Notes: generated by a model from the sequence alone, not told the origin. 64,000 bases of DNA from Norana najaformis (GCA_964023275.1 OZ029914.1:15598308-15662307), one strand, 5' to 3'; positions 1-12,199 are shown, counted from the stretch's first letter. Made by a program: numbers and translations.

Positions 1-19
1 GATGTCCCATTCTCTCAGT

Positions 20-660
20 CGACTTTAACTTCTGGTATCTGCAGTGTCGAGTATTGTGTCCATCCGGAATTCTCAACTGTTGAATGGTTCTGCGAATACG
101 ATAATTCCCATTCAAATGGGTAAAGAGTCCAGTTTGATTGGTTTAAGAGTGGTAATAGATGCTGTTCAGAACTCCTCGCGATCTATCATTGAGAGCCGGA
201 ATGATCAAGAATTGCAGAAAATACGATCTTCAGTTTTTCTAACAAAAAGATATTTACAAAAAATCATGTAATGTGATGCACTGTATTATCGACTCTTAAT
301 ACAGCAGGTTTGTTAGCGAACTGTGAACTGGCGTCGGAAGTGCTAAGAGTATGCTCAGAGTTAGATGTATGTAATGTGGAAAGCTTAGAGTTCGCGTTAT
401 GTTGTCCAATCTTACAAAAATGTTGCAACTGAAGCATTTCCATTCATTTCAAGCACCTTGTCTATCGGCTGTAATTTCAAGATGAATTAATTGAAGAATA
501 AATGCATTGACTCCTGAAACACGAATATCAGTGGTGACAGAGGAACTTATCGTTCAATTAGAATTAGAATTCTCACATTTAGTCCAGCGAGAAGCGCTTT
601 TGTGAAGCGCTTTGGAAATGCCCAGGTACATATATAAATAATTACGTGTATATACATACA
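20..660 (-). pseudogene. GPCR duplicate I: 5' flank and N-terminal edge only
   Basis: This stretch aligns by eye with the sequence upstream of and around the start of the better GPCR copy near 46260-46850. Shared landmarks are a tract reading GTGTCGAGTA, the TTCGCGTTATG-like tract, and the GAGAAGCGCTTTTGTG tract near 590. The transmembrane part would lie to the left of the window. What is visible is therefore the extracellular N-terminus and upstream DNA of a minus-strand receptor, and no intact reading frame is left. The call rests only on paralogy to the two other copies in this window; its coding content is weak. Confidence 0.5.
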
Positions 661-674
661 TATATACAAATATA

Positions 675-1095
675 CACTGTGTCCGGAAAAATTCCAAGGC
701 TCTAAAATATGAATGAAAAAACTACAGTAGATAATAATCAATTTAAAAATTTAAAAACCTCCAAACAGTCCGGACTTAAATCCTGTTGATTATAAAATTT
801 GGGGAATAATGCAGGAGAAAGTATACAAGACAAAGGTCAGAAACATCGAAGAACTCCGCGAGCGAATTGTTAATGCTTGGGATGAACTTGATCAACTGGT
901 CGTCGATGCTGCTGTTAGTCAGTGGCGTGTACGTCTCGAAGCTTGCGTTGAAGCCAATGGCGGACATTTTGAACATAAATTATAGTTCAATAATATTTCA
1001 GGATTAAACTGTTTTTGGAATTTTAAAAATCGATTAATGTTTACTAATTATTTTCATATTTACCGTAAAGCCTTGGAATTTTTCTTGACACAGTG
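675..1095 (+). mobile_element. Non-autonomous mariner-like element, 421 bp
   Basis: The ends are inverted repeats of about 35-40 bp beginning CACTGTGTC and sharing the tract AAAAATTCCAAGGCT. They are flanked on both sides by TA (673-674 and 1096-1097), the target duplication typical of Tc1/mariner insertion. The inside holds only the last part of a transposase, so this is an internally deleted copy that would depend on an enzyme supplied in trans. The TIRs are well preserved, suggesting it is not very old. Confidence 0.85.
758..985 (+). pseudogene. Mariner transposase C-terminal remnant
   Basis: An open frame encodes the end of a Tc1/mariner (IS630-like) transposase. It starts at the NSPDLNPVDY motif, which carries the third catalytic Asp, and continues through a region rich in WDELDQ and VRLEAC-type residues to an HFEH ending and a TAG stop. 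The DNA-binding domain and the first two catalytic Asp residues are missing, so the fragment cannot be active. It lies between the two TIRs of the 421-bp element. Confidence 0.85.
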
Positions 1096-1176
1096 TACAT
1101 ACATACATAGATATATCCTCATACATATACATAATTGCATACGAAATTTACATATATACATGCATACATGCATGCA
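1096..1176. repeat. CATA/CATG microsatellite
   Basis: A short imperfect CATACATA/CATGCATG tract lies exactly between the mariner right end and the first base of homology to the VLIG gene. It looks like the truncation point of the VLIG duplicate. Confidence 0.8.
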
Positions 1177-3024
1177 TGAATTTAAAAGTAATTATGGTTC
1201 TCTCCTACAGGAAACTGAAAGCAGCGAATGGAGAGAAGCTACTAGGCATTCGTTAACAACATACAACGAAAGGCTGCACGCAATTTCTATGAATGTCTTG
1301 AGACAGACATTTGACGGATCTGTTGTGAAGCAAGCATGCTTTTCTGAATTTTTGATTTGATAACAAAGGAACTTAAACAGGCTTTGGAGAGGCGACCAAC
1401 AGGGGAGTTCAGTCCAGAGGAGCAGACAGAAATTGTGGACAACACTTGGCAATCTTTGCAGGACATTGCAGCCTCTGAAGAATCTGTACCTGACCTACAC
1501 ACGAGAATGAATCAAGCTTTGCGTCAGGTATACGTTGAATCAGACATTTTGCCAAATATTTCACATGATTTAAACACCATCATTTCTGATAAAGACTTAT
1601 TTCAGAAAAAAACCACCAAATTTATGTTGAGCAACACACCGTAACAGACCAATAGTAAACTTACCAAAGAACCAATGAAACATCTGATTACTGATTTACA
1701 TCAACTTGTTATGACAATATTGAAAAAAAGACGCAAGGATTGTTTTACGGCTGAATCAGATTTTGAAGAAGGAATGGTAAGTGATATTAGGAACAAATTT
1801 CCACATAGAATAAAAATGTATGAAAAGGAGTTTAATATTACTTTACTTGACAACTTTAAAATACATCTGCAGATTTATACTTTACAACAGCTTAAACAAA
1901 GGATGCCTGGTCTACAAAATCTGTGGAACAGTCAGAATAAACCAAGTGAAATTTTAATGCCAAATGAAGATGATTATAAAAACGAAATTGAAACACGGCT
2001 CAAATATGAATTTTCATGTGCAGGCGAAGGAGAAATCGTTGCAAAGATACTGTACAAGTCAATTAAACTAAATGCTATTAAAGCAGGAAACGATACAAAA
2101 ATTCAAGCAGTTAAAGATGCATCATGGACAACCAATTCTGAAGAGGTGAGACTGCGTTATTTTGAGCAACTGGCCAAAGAGGTTGAGGATGGAAAGAAGG
2201 AAAGAGCTCTGACGCATTTTGACAATCCGAAATGTTCAATAGAGTCATGGTTTGTAATTCAAGTTGACTCTTTGCATTCGGAGGAAAAGGTTATGGAAAC
2301 ATATCGTTCCACTTTAGAACATGGATTAAATCGTGTTAAGCAGCAAATTTTAAATTCCGACAACAAGGCGGACATCGATAAAATTGTGAAAGAGCAAATT
2401 AAAAATGCAGACGATCAGTATTGCAGCCAACTTGATCCGAAAGATGACGACTTCGATGCATTCAAAAGTAGCATTGTGCGCATACTACATGTAGAATCGT
2501 TTATGAATTCGGAAGACAGCAGAAATGTTGTATTTGGTTTCGCTTCAAAAGAACCAGAAATTCAAACACGATTAGGGTGCACTGAGCATTGTTTCTGGTG
2601 TGTAGCTTTATGTTGGGACTCTCATGATCGTGTCGAAAAAAACACTGACCCTACTATCGAAGCACATCATTCACGCCATCAACCGAGTTCACTTAAGGGG
2701 ATCACTCATCGAACAACACAAATGTTAAGTAGCACTGCATGTCACAGTAGAAAGGATAAATATCGTGTTTGGTTTGGCAAATTTCAAGACGACAATGGCA
2801 TCTCGTGGTCTGACGCAAAACAAAACCACTTTAAAGATTGGAAATTTGATGCCCATTGTGTTACGACATTTGACGAATTAATGCGTTGATTTTTCCAAGA
2901 GCTTCACCAAGACATCGCAGGGAGTCTTGAAGTACTTCCAGCTGACGACAAGGAACTCAGAGAAAACAAATGCTTCGACTTGAAACTTGATGATATCTTA
3001 AAAGTAGTATGCAGTAGGTTTTGA
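1177..3024 (+). pseudogene. VLIG/GVIN-like GTPase duplicate, 3' half only
   Basis: The translated sequence matches the C-terminal half of the larger VLIG-like gene at 36130-37972 almost throughout. Homology begins abruptly after a CATA tract, so both GTPase domains are absent. Lesions are a one-base deletion near 1350 (gaatttttgat against gaattttctgat in the other copy), a TAA at 1642-1644, and a TGA at 2887-2889 where the other copy has Trp; after that the frame continues to a stop at 3022-3024. The C-terminal Cys/His region typical of VLIG proteins (TEHCFWC, then spaced His and Cys) is recognisable near codons 300-350 of the second segment. In other animals these proteins are large dynamin-superfamily-like GTPases, interferon-induced in vertebrates. 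This copy is dead. Confidence 0.85.
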
Positions 3025-3540
3025 TTTTCCTGTAACCTAATAATTGGGCCGATTTGTAAACACAAATATATACACAGACGCTAAATATATGCATGTTTGG
3101 TAGAATATTTATGCTTTTACAATTCAAATAGATTTGGCAAACTATAGAATTTCTCAGAATTTAGATTTTCAATAATGGATCAAGAACGTTGGAATATCTT
3201 GGTTAGATAGCAGATAATAGATAAATGCTCATCTCTTTGCCTACTTTCACCTCTGAACAGGTTTATGTGTTGCTGGTTAATAATTATGTGTTGATATTTG
3301 ACATGTTTTGGCATTTAAACCCTTTTTGGAAGGAAATAAAAATTGTGCAAAAAATGCGTAAAGGTTATAAGTTGTGTATTTTTCCCGAGAGTAACGATGA
3401 CAGTTTAATCAGGCCTATACTAAATAAGTATGCAGGCCTATGTCTGTCGGCCTATGTATTAAGAGACTTGAAATAGCTTATTTTGTGTACCTACAAAAGA
3501 GCTGCACAATTTGGTGCATATATAATGCTATCTTGCAGAT
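3025..3540. repeat. Duplicated 3' flank of the VLIG gene
   Basis: The non-coding sequence downstream of the pseudogene matches 37973-38430 and 38617-38760. Shared tracts include TATGCATGTTTGGTA, GAGAGTAA.GATGA and GAACATTTAGCATTRA. The other copy carries a SINE in the middle that is absent here, so this is the empty site. Confidence 0.75.
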
Positions 3541-4702
3541 GAACATTTAGCATTAACTACGAGAAAGGGGTAGAGCAGGCCTACGGCTTGCTCTCTGATT
3601 GGCTGACACCTGTATAGCGTACAATTAAAGCCAGCTGTTTTATTCCATGCATTTTATTGAACTATATTTATTGTTGTATTAGTATTAGGCGTACGCTTGT
3701 AGACATGTCTAGACAAGAAGTCTGAGATTTGAATTAAGTCTGTGATGTTGATTTTGAAGATTTTGATTGTCAGAAATTATTGTTTTAACTGTGACTGTCT
3801 GTGGATGTGCAAAAGCATCTTACTGTTGATAAACGAAGTTTAGTTTCGATATTAAAGAAAGAAAAGAGGACCTGGTCTTCAATTTTTGAATAGGGGCGAA
3901 CTTTGAGCAATTTTAAACTAGGAGTCACAAAATAAGGTACAAGCTAGTCAGAGTAGTCATTGTAAGACGATTTTTGCACATAGGTCAGCAGGTATCTGAG
4001 CTCAATAGTTTGCCAACCACTTGGACGCCTTACCATTTGTCAGCCTATGAAGAGGTGGTGACATATGGTGACCGTAGCGGTGGGTTACGGATATATCCCT
4101 GGCCACGTTTTCTGAAGAAAAGTTGGTTACACAGTGTCGGTGCGACATGGATTATACTTTGTAAGGAATTGTAATTTTGAAAACGCACAGTGAAAATTGG
4201 AGAGAGGCTGTTGGATATTGAGATCCACCAATCCATAGATTTTACGCGCTTGGATATCAAGTCAGAACGTTGGGATTTTTTGCGACTGGTGCGAAAGGAT
4301 TTCGTAAAGCTCGTGCTAACGGAGAAAGACTACGAGGCAAAGTGTGGAGACTGCGTCACGTTGATAAAGTCAAAGTTGTTCGAGGGTTTCGCTTGTGATT
4401 GTGCGTGGAGTCACGGTGGAACAAGGTTACCTGCAACTGTCTTCAGGCTATTGTTTGAGACTGGAACAGTAGTCAAGTGTCGATACAGAGACCAGTTTCT
4501 TCAGATTCCTTAAAAAAGCCTAAAGCCGATTTTCAGTAGAGAATCCAAGTTCTGGACAAGACTTCGTAAGGTTGGAGACCAATTGAAGTCAAACAAGAGA
4601 AGACTGTTTAACGGATTGTTACACTTACAAAGAAAAAGCGTTGTATTGATTGCGTGTAATACTTTGACTGAACTTTGGGCGTAATCATTATATTGTTGAA
4701 AC
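3541..4702. other. Unassigned region before the Gag-like relic
   Basis: About 1.1 kb with several short open stretches (for example 4190-4513) that I do not recognise. By position it could be the LTR and leader of the retroelement whose Gag-like frame follows, but I found no second LTR or clear primer-binding site to prove it. Confidence 0.3.
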
Positions 4703-5850
4703 ATGGAGCGACTGTCTAAAGAAAAACAAGCCGAGCTTAAGAAATTAACGACAGAGCGTGTTAAAGGTTTGTTGGTAGGGTATGGTAGGCTAGATCCAGA
4801 CCTGGAGGAAATGAACAGGGAGGATTGTTAAATGCCTTTGCTTTCACCATGAAACACCATGGAATGAGGAAGGGGAAGAAAACTACAATGGAAGAAGAAG
4901 GATTATAACCCCAGGGGAAGAAGCAGAAAGAGGTGCTGAGGCACCAGTGGAAGAAATACCAGCGCCTGATTCTGAAAAGAAGAGGCGGGCAGCTGAATGG
5001 ATAAGAAGAGAGGAATTGGACCTAGGTAGACTTAAAGAAGAAAGAAAAGAGACGAAATGGAGTTACTTAAAAGTAAATTACAGATGCAAATGGAAGCAGC
5101 AAGACACTGGAAAGCAGAGTTAAGAAAGAGAGACGAAGAAGTGAGAGAATTGAGAGAAGAAGTGAGAAGAAGGGAAGAAAAGATAGATGACGAAGCGAGA
5201 AGAAGGGAAGAAAGATTGAAAGAAGCTTTACGTAGAAAGGAGGAACACGCGGAAGAAGAAGTGAGAAAGAAAGAGGGATAATGAATCTCCTGTTGTTAAA
5301 AGGAAAAAATTGGGGGATGCTATGAAACATGTATTACCAAAGATTCCCCATGATTTAGCTGAAATCCCATTATATTTTGAGACCGTGGAAAATGCTTTCA
5401 AGAGTTTTGAAGTTGAGAAATTGTATTGGGTGAAATTATTGTTACCTCTAATGACACAAAAGGCAAGAGCTATTTTGAATCGATTGTCATATCGTGAACA
5501 AGATGATTATGATCGAGTGAAGGAGTATATATTGACAAAATCTCAGCTGACTCTAAGGGAGTACAGAGCAAACTTTATCGGGGCTAAAAAGTTGTCTGAG
5601 GAAACATTTACGTTAGCACTCGTTTGAAGAACTTGCTCAACTATTACATTCGGAGTCTCCCGGGATATTGATTATGATTTTGACAAGTTGTTTGAATTAA
5701 TGGTCGCTGACCGGTTGAAAGAATCTTTACAGACGTTTGTGAAAGGAGAAAGAATGAATAAAGGGCAAAGTAAATATATAAGACCTGAGATGAGGAAGCA
5801 CTGGGGAGAGAACAGTGGACTGTCAGGATCGTGTTTGGTTTGAATGCCTA
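4703..5850 (+). pseudogene. Gag-like LTR-retroelement relic
   Basis: A start at 4703 (MERLSKEKQAELKK) is followed after a stop by a very charged Glu/Arg/Lys coiled-coil stretch (5057-5281). Then comes a Gag-core-like segment (5310-5627) with the pattern PLYFETVENAF, KLLLPLMTQKARAILN and LREYRANF, and a frame-shifted continuation (DFDKLFELMVADRLK) to about 5820. That order resembles Gag proteins of LTR retrotransposons in invertebrates, which form the particle that packages element RNA. Several stops and frame changes make it a relic. No protease, reverse transcriptase or integrase follows, so it is a truncated 5' piece. Confidence 0.55.
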
Positions 5851-6594
5851 TACAATGCCAGCAGCTGCTGCTTTTCAGTTTCTTCGAGGTAAACGCTGGA
5901 TGGTTGACCTGTTAGGCGCAAGCCTTTTTGTGTCCTGTCCTAGACGCTTCGAAGACCACCATCATGGCGGCCCTATCACAGTCAATTTTGATCAAGCATA
6001 ACTGCCAGTTCTGGTGATATAACACTTTGGCGTACTCGTTTTTGTGGCGGATTAGCAATACTCGTACTGAGGCGTGGATCTTTATCTTCCATTCACACTG
6101 ACTTTCTTCCGAGTCGGTGCTGCTCTTCAACATAACTTTCTCCAAAAGGGCGTCTTTCTGAAGTTGGGATCGCTGTCGCCTCCTTTCCAGTGTGTCCCCT
6201 TTCTGCGTCTGCTTCTGTTCTTGTTGGAGCAGCGCCTTGCCGACTCCTGTCAAGCAGCCCGTTCGTCCCTTTATCCGCTTCGATTCGAGAAAGAGGTTGT
6301 CTTCTTGATTCTCGATGAGCTCCTTGGTGTCAAAAAGTTCCCCGTTTCTTCCTATCTGTCTGTCTCTCGCAATAAGTTTGCAAGTGGATAGCTAGATGGC
6401 CTAAGATTGTCAATTAATGGCTTTGACGCTCATAAATAGCGCGCTTAATTAATTTCCAATCGACAAGTTAAGGCGACTTGCGTCTTATCAAATATTTATC
6501 TAAACCTTTATACATTTTAAAAAGAAGCTGAATACCTTCCAACAATGATGCACACAAACAATGCTGCAAATTCCGTATGCTATTCGCATCACTA
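5851..6594. other. Unassigned, locally GC-richer segment
   Basis: Open frames exist on both strands (minus 5912-6253, plus 6074-6391), but neither shows a recognisable domain and they overlap antiparallel. The minus frame is Gln/Arg/Lys-rich at its start. I cannot support a gene here. Confidence 0.3.
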
Positions 6595-7110
6595 GAGCTG
6601 AAATATGCAGGCTAACATAATATAGGACCTGCGGATATGCGACGAAATCGGACTCTGTGATGGACCCTCTACATTTCGCCTCCGAGGAGCTGGATCAGAA
6701 GGTTGGACGGTTGTGGCTTATACGGACCCGGACGGTGAAGGCCGATCTTTACCCGCTGAACTTCCGGCTACACACGGCCAGGAGAAGCGGCCAAGACCCA
6801 GACGATTCACAGATACGTGTTTCATGGCCCAATGAGACATTTTCAAATTGTCTTCAACAATATATTATAAAGTTAACTGAAGTCACACGACAGCAACAAA
6901 ATATCACTATTTATTCAAAAAAGGTTAATCAGAGAACCATTTGTATTCAGCGTTATAATTTATGCGTTATAATTAAAACCATAATAATTCTCATTAAATC
7001 GTCTTCTTAGATTCACATTCTGTTCAATTGTGAATGTTAAGCTTTTCAAGCACCTCTGCTATGATTTGCTCCTCAGCTATATACTCATAAGTCATTTATC
7101 GTGTCATGCG
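6595..7110. repeat. Dispersed repeat, copy 1
   Basis: Matches 39680-40170 over most of its length (shared AATTGTCTTCAACAATATAT, CGGACGGTG, AGAACCATTT, TCTCATTAAATCGTCTT) and, over its middle part only, 48870-49020. No coding content is recognised. It may be an old transposon or a piece of the duplicated block that also carries 7860-8090. Confidence 0.65.
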
Positions 7111-7329
7111 CTGCTTTAATAGGCTTGTACACCTTTTAAAATGTTCAGGTGGCGCAATTAATACTTCATTTTCAGTCAAGCGTTGAATTTTGGTTTCAGT
7201 GCCCATAAGGTCACACCTGTACATTTCCGTTAGGTAGTGGGTGTATGGAAAGTCTAGAGTTCAACAGCATTGTTACTCCTATGAATAAAAATTCCAATAA
7301 GCACGATGAGAAAAACGATGAATTAAAAT

Positions 7330-7690
7330 TAATGGGTGTAGAAATAGGCAAAGTGAACCCACGCAGTGGTAGGTGTTGCCTAAAAGAAAAGCAGTTTTCC
7401 CACGTTTACCACTGCAATGAGGCTAATACAGCCTAGAAACGTTTGGGGCATGACATCATATATGAATACTAATGTATCACTAAGTTGAGGACAGATCTCA
7501 TTGAGAGCTAACATGTAAAAAATGCACACAAAGAAAATTATGCAAATACATGAAAAATCAGTATTAATAACCAACTCAGAACCCAGAAAACCTGAAAACA
7601 GCAAAATACAATGTAATATAAAATCAAAAGCAGAGCAGCTTTCAAGGCGCTTTACAGGAAAGAGGAGCACTACCATTTTATTTTGCTAAA
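7330..7690 (-). mobile_element. LINE 5' fragment, inverted
   Basis: The reverse complement of this stretch matches 9100-9360 and 52010-52260, which lie just upstream of LINE endonuclease sequence. Shared tracts include TTTGCATAATTTTCTTTGTG and GATCTGTCCTCAA. It is probably the 5' part of the same non-LTR retrotransposon family, inserted in opposite orientation. Confidence 0.6.
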
Positions 7691-7859
7691 ATGTCTGCTC
7701 TATGTCACTGTAAGCATCAAGCTTAGCTAATACTTATTTCGCACAACACATGCATAGATTGGAAGATTTGAATAGTTGATGCTTCGTTGTGTTATTCCGG
7801 ATAACTGTCAGTGTTCTTCAGGACTATGTAATTTAAAGTAAGAAGATAGGCGACTGATT

Positions 7860-8090
7860 TAATTTCAAACCTCTCTGTTAAATTTCAGATAGTCACAAAT
7901 CCAATACTATAATTACGTCCTCTCTTCTCAGGCGCTTAGGAAAAAACCCGTGACACAGTTTGCTCAGCCGCACACGCAAACCAGTGACGCAAACTAGTGA
8001 CACAAAATTCGGTTGAATCTTCTACCGACAAGGCTGTAGGCCTATGTGCGAAAATTTACCGATGAATTTAACACTAGGAAGGCGATGCTA
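7860..8090. repeat. Dispersed repeat shared with 40255-40450
   Basis: Matches 40255-40450 (AGATAGTCACAAATCCAATA, TGACAAGGCTGTAG, GAATTTAACACTAGGA). Together with 6595-7110 it makes a two-part collinear duplication, interrupted here by the inverted LINE fragment. Confidence 0.65.
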
Positions 8091-8640
8091 ATGAAAGGTC
8101 AAACTCATTTAGAAAAGAAATTCATAGAACGCCAGATTGAGCTGCAGGAACAATTAATAGCAAGTCAAACTCATTTAGAACAATTGAAGGAAAGTCACTC
8201 ATAAACTTTTAGAGCGCCCGTTGTCTCAGGAAGAACGACTGATGGAGTGTTTCTCAGGGCTGTGAGAGCAAATTTTGTGGCGCCAGTCTAGGAGGAAGAC
8301 ATTTTAGAAATCGATTTTAAAATGTTGCGAGGGCCAAAAAGAACCATCGCCTGCTCTCAGGATCGACGATTTCCTGCTCGGCAACCGCGGACACCACTCA
8401 AGCTTTGTAAGCTGAAGCGCCACCTAGTAAATACTCAGAGAACTGCAACGCAGGGTGTACCACCCTTACGTTACAGCAAGGTTCCTCCATACTATGATGA
8501 AGGAGGAAGGCGAGTAAGGTTAGTCGTTCCGCCCAAAGAGAGGGTTTGAATCCTAGTTAAGACAGCAGATGGTTCGCTCTTCCTACGTCCAAAGCCTTTC
8601 CCCCAACAGCCCGTGTCATCCCTAGGTGAGGTACGGGTGA
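8091..8640 (+). other. Unrecognised broken reading frames
   Basis: Short plus-strand frames begin with a Gln/Glu-rich stretch containing a small internal repeat (GQTHLEKKF then SQTHLEQLK) and continue into a basic Pro/Arg-rich stretch at 8322-8549. A stop interrupts before a further open stretch. It could be retroelement protein, but I recognise no domain. Confidence 0.25.
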
Positions 8641-8644
8641 ACGT

Positions 8645-8770
8645 TTCATATGCATGCATGTATGTAAGTACGTATGCCTGTGTGTACGTATGCATGTATC
8701 TATGTATGTATGCATGCATGTATGCATACCTGTAAGTGTGTATGTGTAGATGTTTCAATATATATACATA
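8645..8770. repeat. GTAT/CATG microsatellite
   Basis: Imperfect ATGTATGTATGCATG repeat, the TATG-strand counterpart of the CATA arrays elsewhere. Open frames over it are artefacts of the tetranucleotide. Confidence 0.85.
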
Positions 8771-9099
8771 TATCAATGTACGATTTTTTATTACTGTTTA
8801 ACTTGGAAGTGACCGTCGAATGATGTCTTGAGTATTCTCATAACGGTTCTATTGAAGGCAATAGATAAGACTGGATCGTATTAATAAAACCTTATCATAA
8901 GCATTAGGCACAATTCCACGTCTTATATTGCACTGTCTTCTTTTCTTCTAAACCGTCATTGACATTTATACTATTTCAAACAAGAAATTAAGTGCGACAG
9001 AATATATAAAATTAAACGAATGTTTTCCGTTTTCCGTACTGAACCATTTGTTGAACTAAGCCATTCACCATTCTGTCTTAAGTCAAGATTTGAAGTACT

Positions 9100-9990
9100 A
9101 TGCATATGGGTTCTGAGTTGGTTATTAATACTTTCTCATGGATTTGCATAATTTTCTTTGTGAGCATTCTTTACATATGTTTGCTCTCAATGAGATCTGT
9201 CCTCAACTTAGTGATACATTAGTATTCATATATGATGTCATGCCCCAAACTTTTCTAGGCTGTACTAGCCTCATTGCAGTGTTAAACTTGGGAAACCTGC
9301 TTTTCGTTTAGGCAATATTTAACACTGCGTGGCTTCACTTTGCCTATTTCTACACCCAGGTCATTTGAGGTCGTGGCTGCTACTCTCAGATAGTTATTGC
9401 TTGTGAATATTCATCGCCCATCATCCCTCTATTTGACTTGCTTTTGAGTACTTTTCAATCACTACCTAAATATTTTATTTCCTCGCCTTCTAAAATAGTC
9501 ACCGTGGGCGACTTTGATATTCATATTGATGTAGCTGGTTATGGCGCTTCAGCATTTCTTGATATGTTGAAGAGGTTTGACAGGAAACAGCTCATTATCT
9601 TTCCTACACTTAACAAAAGCCATGCCTTGGATATCTTTGTAACTCGTTCTGATTCTCAAGTGCTTCATTTTGTTATTTCTCTTGAGTCATACTTTCAGAT
9701 CATGTTGCCATCTTCTAAAAATTTGAAATCCTATTTAAACCACCTCCAAAGTATGAAGCTGTTGAATTTCGCCCTTGGCTTAAAATTGATTTAAATGCAG
9801 TAAAATATGATATCTTGGCATCTTCCGTATGGTTATCTCCAGACAAATCCTAATGAGCTGGCTCTGCAGTTTCAATATACTTTAATTGAACTTCTTGATA
9901 GGCAAATTCCATTTAGAACTAATAGAGTAGTACAGCTCACATCGCACCGCCATTTCTGAAACTAGGCATCGCAAAAGTCAATCAGAGTTT
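9100..9990 (+). mobile_element. LINE 5' region and endonuclease fragment
   Basis: After a 5' leader shared with two other copies, the frame at 9438-9794 holds the VGDFDIHID motif of the apurinic-like endonuclease of CR1/Jockey-type non-LTR retrotransposons. This domain nicks target DNA to start reverse transcription. Downstream the pattern NKSHALDIFVTRSD fits the LDxVxT... part of the same domain. Frames break after 9800 and the reverse transcriptase is not attached. Copy B (52010-52520) ends much earlier in the same domain. Confidence 0.7.
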
Positions 9991-11320
9991 AGATAATGAA
10001 AATCTCACCTTCCCTCGGATCAAACTAGATTCAAGCAACAGCGCAAACTTGTTTCATTTTCAAATTGTGCAGATTTAATACACAAACGCATGTAATTATT
10101 GTGAAAGCCAAGTCCAAATATTGTGGGCATGAATGGTGGAAAATAAGTATTGGATGCGTCCTATGATCAATGTCATGGACGTGTTTATACCATATTCGCA
10201 TGCCGAGCGTCGAGCGAAGTGGTATTGCTAGACGGCTACAGAAGTCTTGAGTTAATTACTTCTTATGTCGGTGCTAAGACTTTTGATGTTATAAAAGTGA
10301 CACACAAAAATTGCACTTGCAACAGCAAAACCTAACAAAACAAGATAGGAAGTGATATGCATTGCAACTAGTAAGGATCCGAAAATCATATAATTATAAC
10401 TTCGAGTAGAATAGATGTTCGTATCCGTGAACAGCCTGCCAACACGTCATTTAGGAAGCCTTATTATCTGACTCTGATGAAAATGGGTCCTATGTACTCG
10501 CTTTCGTCGTACGTGTGAGCGCCGTGCCCTTGCAATGGACTCACCCTTACATTTACAGTATTGTAGTGTTTTGATAATAATTTCTTGCTTACTGCATCTT
10601 GATGTACATTTATTTAACGCCGTTTTTGTAAAATGCATTGTATTAGTCGAAGTGTCGCTTCTAAGCAAATTATATTCAACTGAATCAAGCATAGAAAACC
10701 AATTATAAGAAAGGGACATAAAGAAAGATTAAAACTTTGACCCATCACAGATAGACAATGACTAACTATGGATGTAGCAAGGCGGTTTGCGAGTTGTGTT
10801 CAATTACTGTTATAGAGACGTCCGCATTTTGGATCAGGCTGTTTGGAGTAGTGTTCTGAGCACAGAGGACATTATAATTATAGTCCTCAGGCTGTTCGGT
10901 CCTCTAGGGGCACTGTGGCCAAGTCCATCGTCACACATGACACTTCAGGCAGAAGACAAGACAGTCTGGCGAATGGCAATGCGAGAGGCCTTATCGACTT
11001 AAAATCATTGTTTAGATAATACGCAAGTAGGCCTATCTGCCGAAGGCCTAGCTTCTTTGACTAAGGCTGACACGAAAACTCCGACCTTGTTTGAAAAGTT
11101 TAAAAACTCGCAACATGTCCTGGGTAGGCTGCGTTTCCATTTTTTGTAAGGCATGAACCTTTGTCACTAGATTACTCGCTTGGGCGCTCAGCCAGCGGGC
11201 AGATTATGTGCATGACAACAAATCAGGTACTATCACAACATATATATCTCTGTCTCTCAGACTGTTGATGTCTCCGTTTGACTCTGTCTGTCTTTCTCTG
11301 TCTCTTTCTCTAACCCTACG
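9991..11320. other. Non-coding part of copy A
   Basis: Conserved with 52520-53670 in copy B but with no domain that I recognise. Short frames at 10150-10335, 10447-10719 (minus) and 10787-11002 are broken or not conserved between copies. Confidence 0.4.
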
Positions 11321-11556
11321 CATACATACATATATACACACATACATGCATGCATTCATACATATGTATATACATACATACATACACACATACATATATA
11401 CACACATACATACATACACACATGCATACACACATACATGCATACATACATACACGAATACATGCATACATACAAACATACATACATAAACACAAATATG
11501 CATACAAACATACACACAACCATACATATATGCATACATACATACGTACATACATA
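11321..11556. repeat. (CATA)n microsatellite, copy A
   Basis: Long imperfect CATACATA array with CACA and CATG variants. The equivalent array in copy B (53671-53798) is about half as long, so the tract has changed length since duplication. Confidence 0.9.
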
Positions 11557-11629
11557 ATCGCATTCGTAATCATAAAATCGAGATTTCTACAGCGCCGAAA
11601 GAAAATTAGGTCGCGGAAACAAGCTTATT

Positions 11630-11960
11630 CACAGGCGCTCAGTCAAAACAAAATCGATAGGCAGTAAGGGTTCGGTTTGAGGTCATGATCCAAGAGTCAG
11701 GCAGGCAGACTGTCAGACCGCTACGGTGGATGGTGTTTGGAAGTGGCGTGGAAAGAGAGATAAGGGGAAAAGAAAGAAGCAGGGTAGGATTTGGGGAAGA
11801 GGAGTGTTTCCAGTTTTGAGTGAAGGATCTGCATAGAGAATGCAAAGAGTGAAGTTTGTAGAGCTCGTATGATGGGTCAGATAATTGTCGTAATTCTGGC
11901 GCGAGTTTATTCCAGAGGGGTGGATGTATAACGGCCAGAGCCACAATGCGGACTCATTTA
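11630..11960 (-). mobile_element. LINE ORF2 C-terminal end, copy A
   Basis: The minus-strand frame has the PPLWNKLAPELRQ-type tail found at the C-terminus of CR1/Jockey-like reverse-transcriptase proteins, where a PxLWNxLP motif precedes short Ser-rich sequence. No catalytic part is attached. The same piece occurs at 53855-54130. Confidence 0.6.
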
Positions 11961-12199
11961 GAACAGTCATCGAACACAACTCGCCAACTTCCTTGCTACA
12001 TTCATAGTTAGTCACTGTGTATTCTTTATATCGCTTTCTTAGAATCGGTTTTAAACATAAACACTCATGCATACAAGCATACATTAAGTGGTTATGTAGA
12101 GCTAAAATTCCAACAGTTTCACATCGCATTGATTGCAAATGGAATTAACATGGTTTCACGCGCAATTCTAAATACAGGTGTTTGCCCTTATGACTACGC

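Noticed and set aside
5912-6253. Minus-strand 113-codon frame as a gene
   Set aside because: No domain, no conserved partner and an overlapping plus-strand frame of similar length.
9438-9794. Host nuclease gene
   Set aside because: The GDFxIHID block, the leader shared with other copies and the broken frame identify it as a LINE endonuclease piece.
11204-11667. Long overlapping frames on both strands (Tyr/Ile/His/Thr or Met/Tyr/Val/Cys-rich)
   Set aside because: They are translations of the CATA tetranucleotide, which has no stop in most frames. The same applies at 46799-47278, 49143-49375 and 53574-53792.
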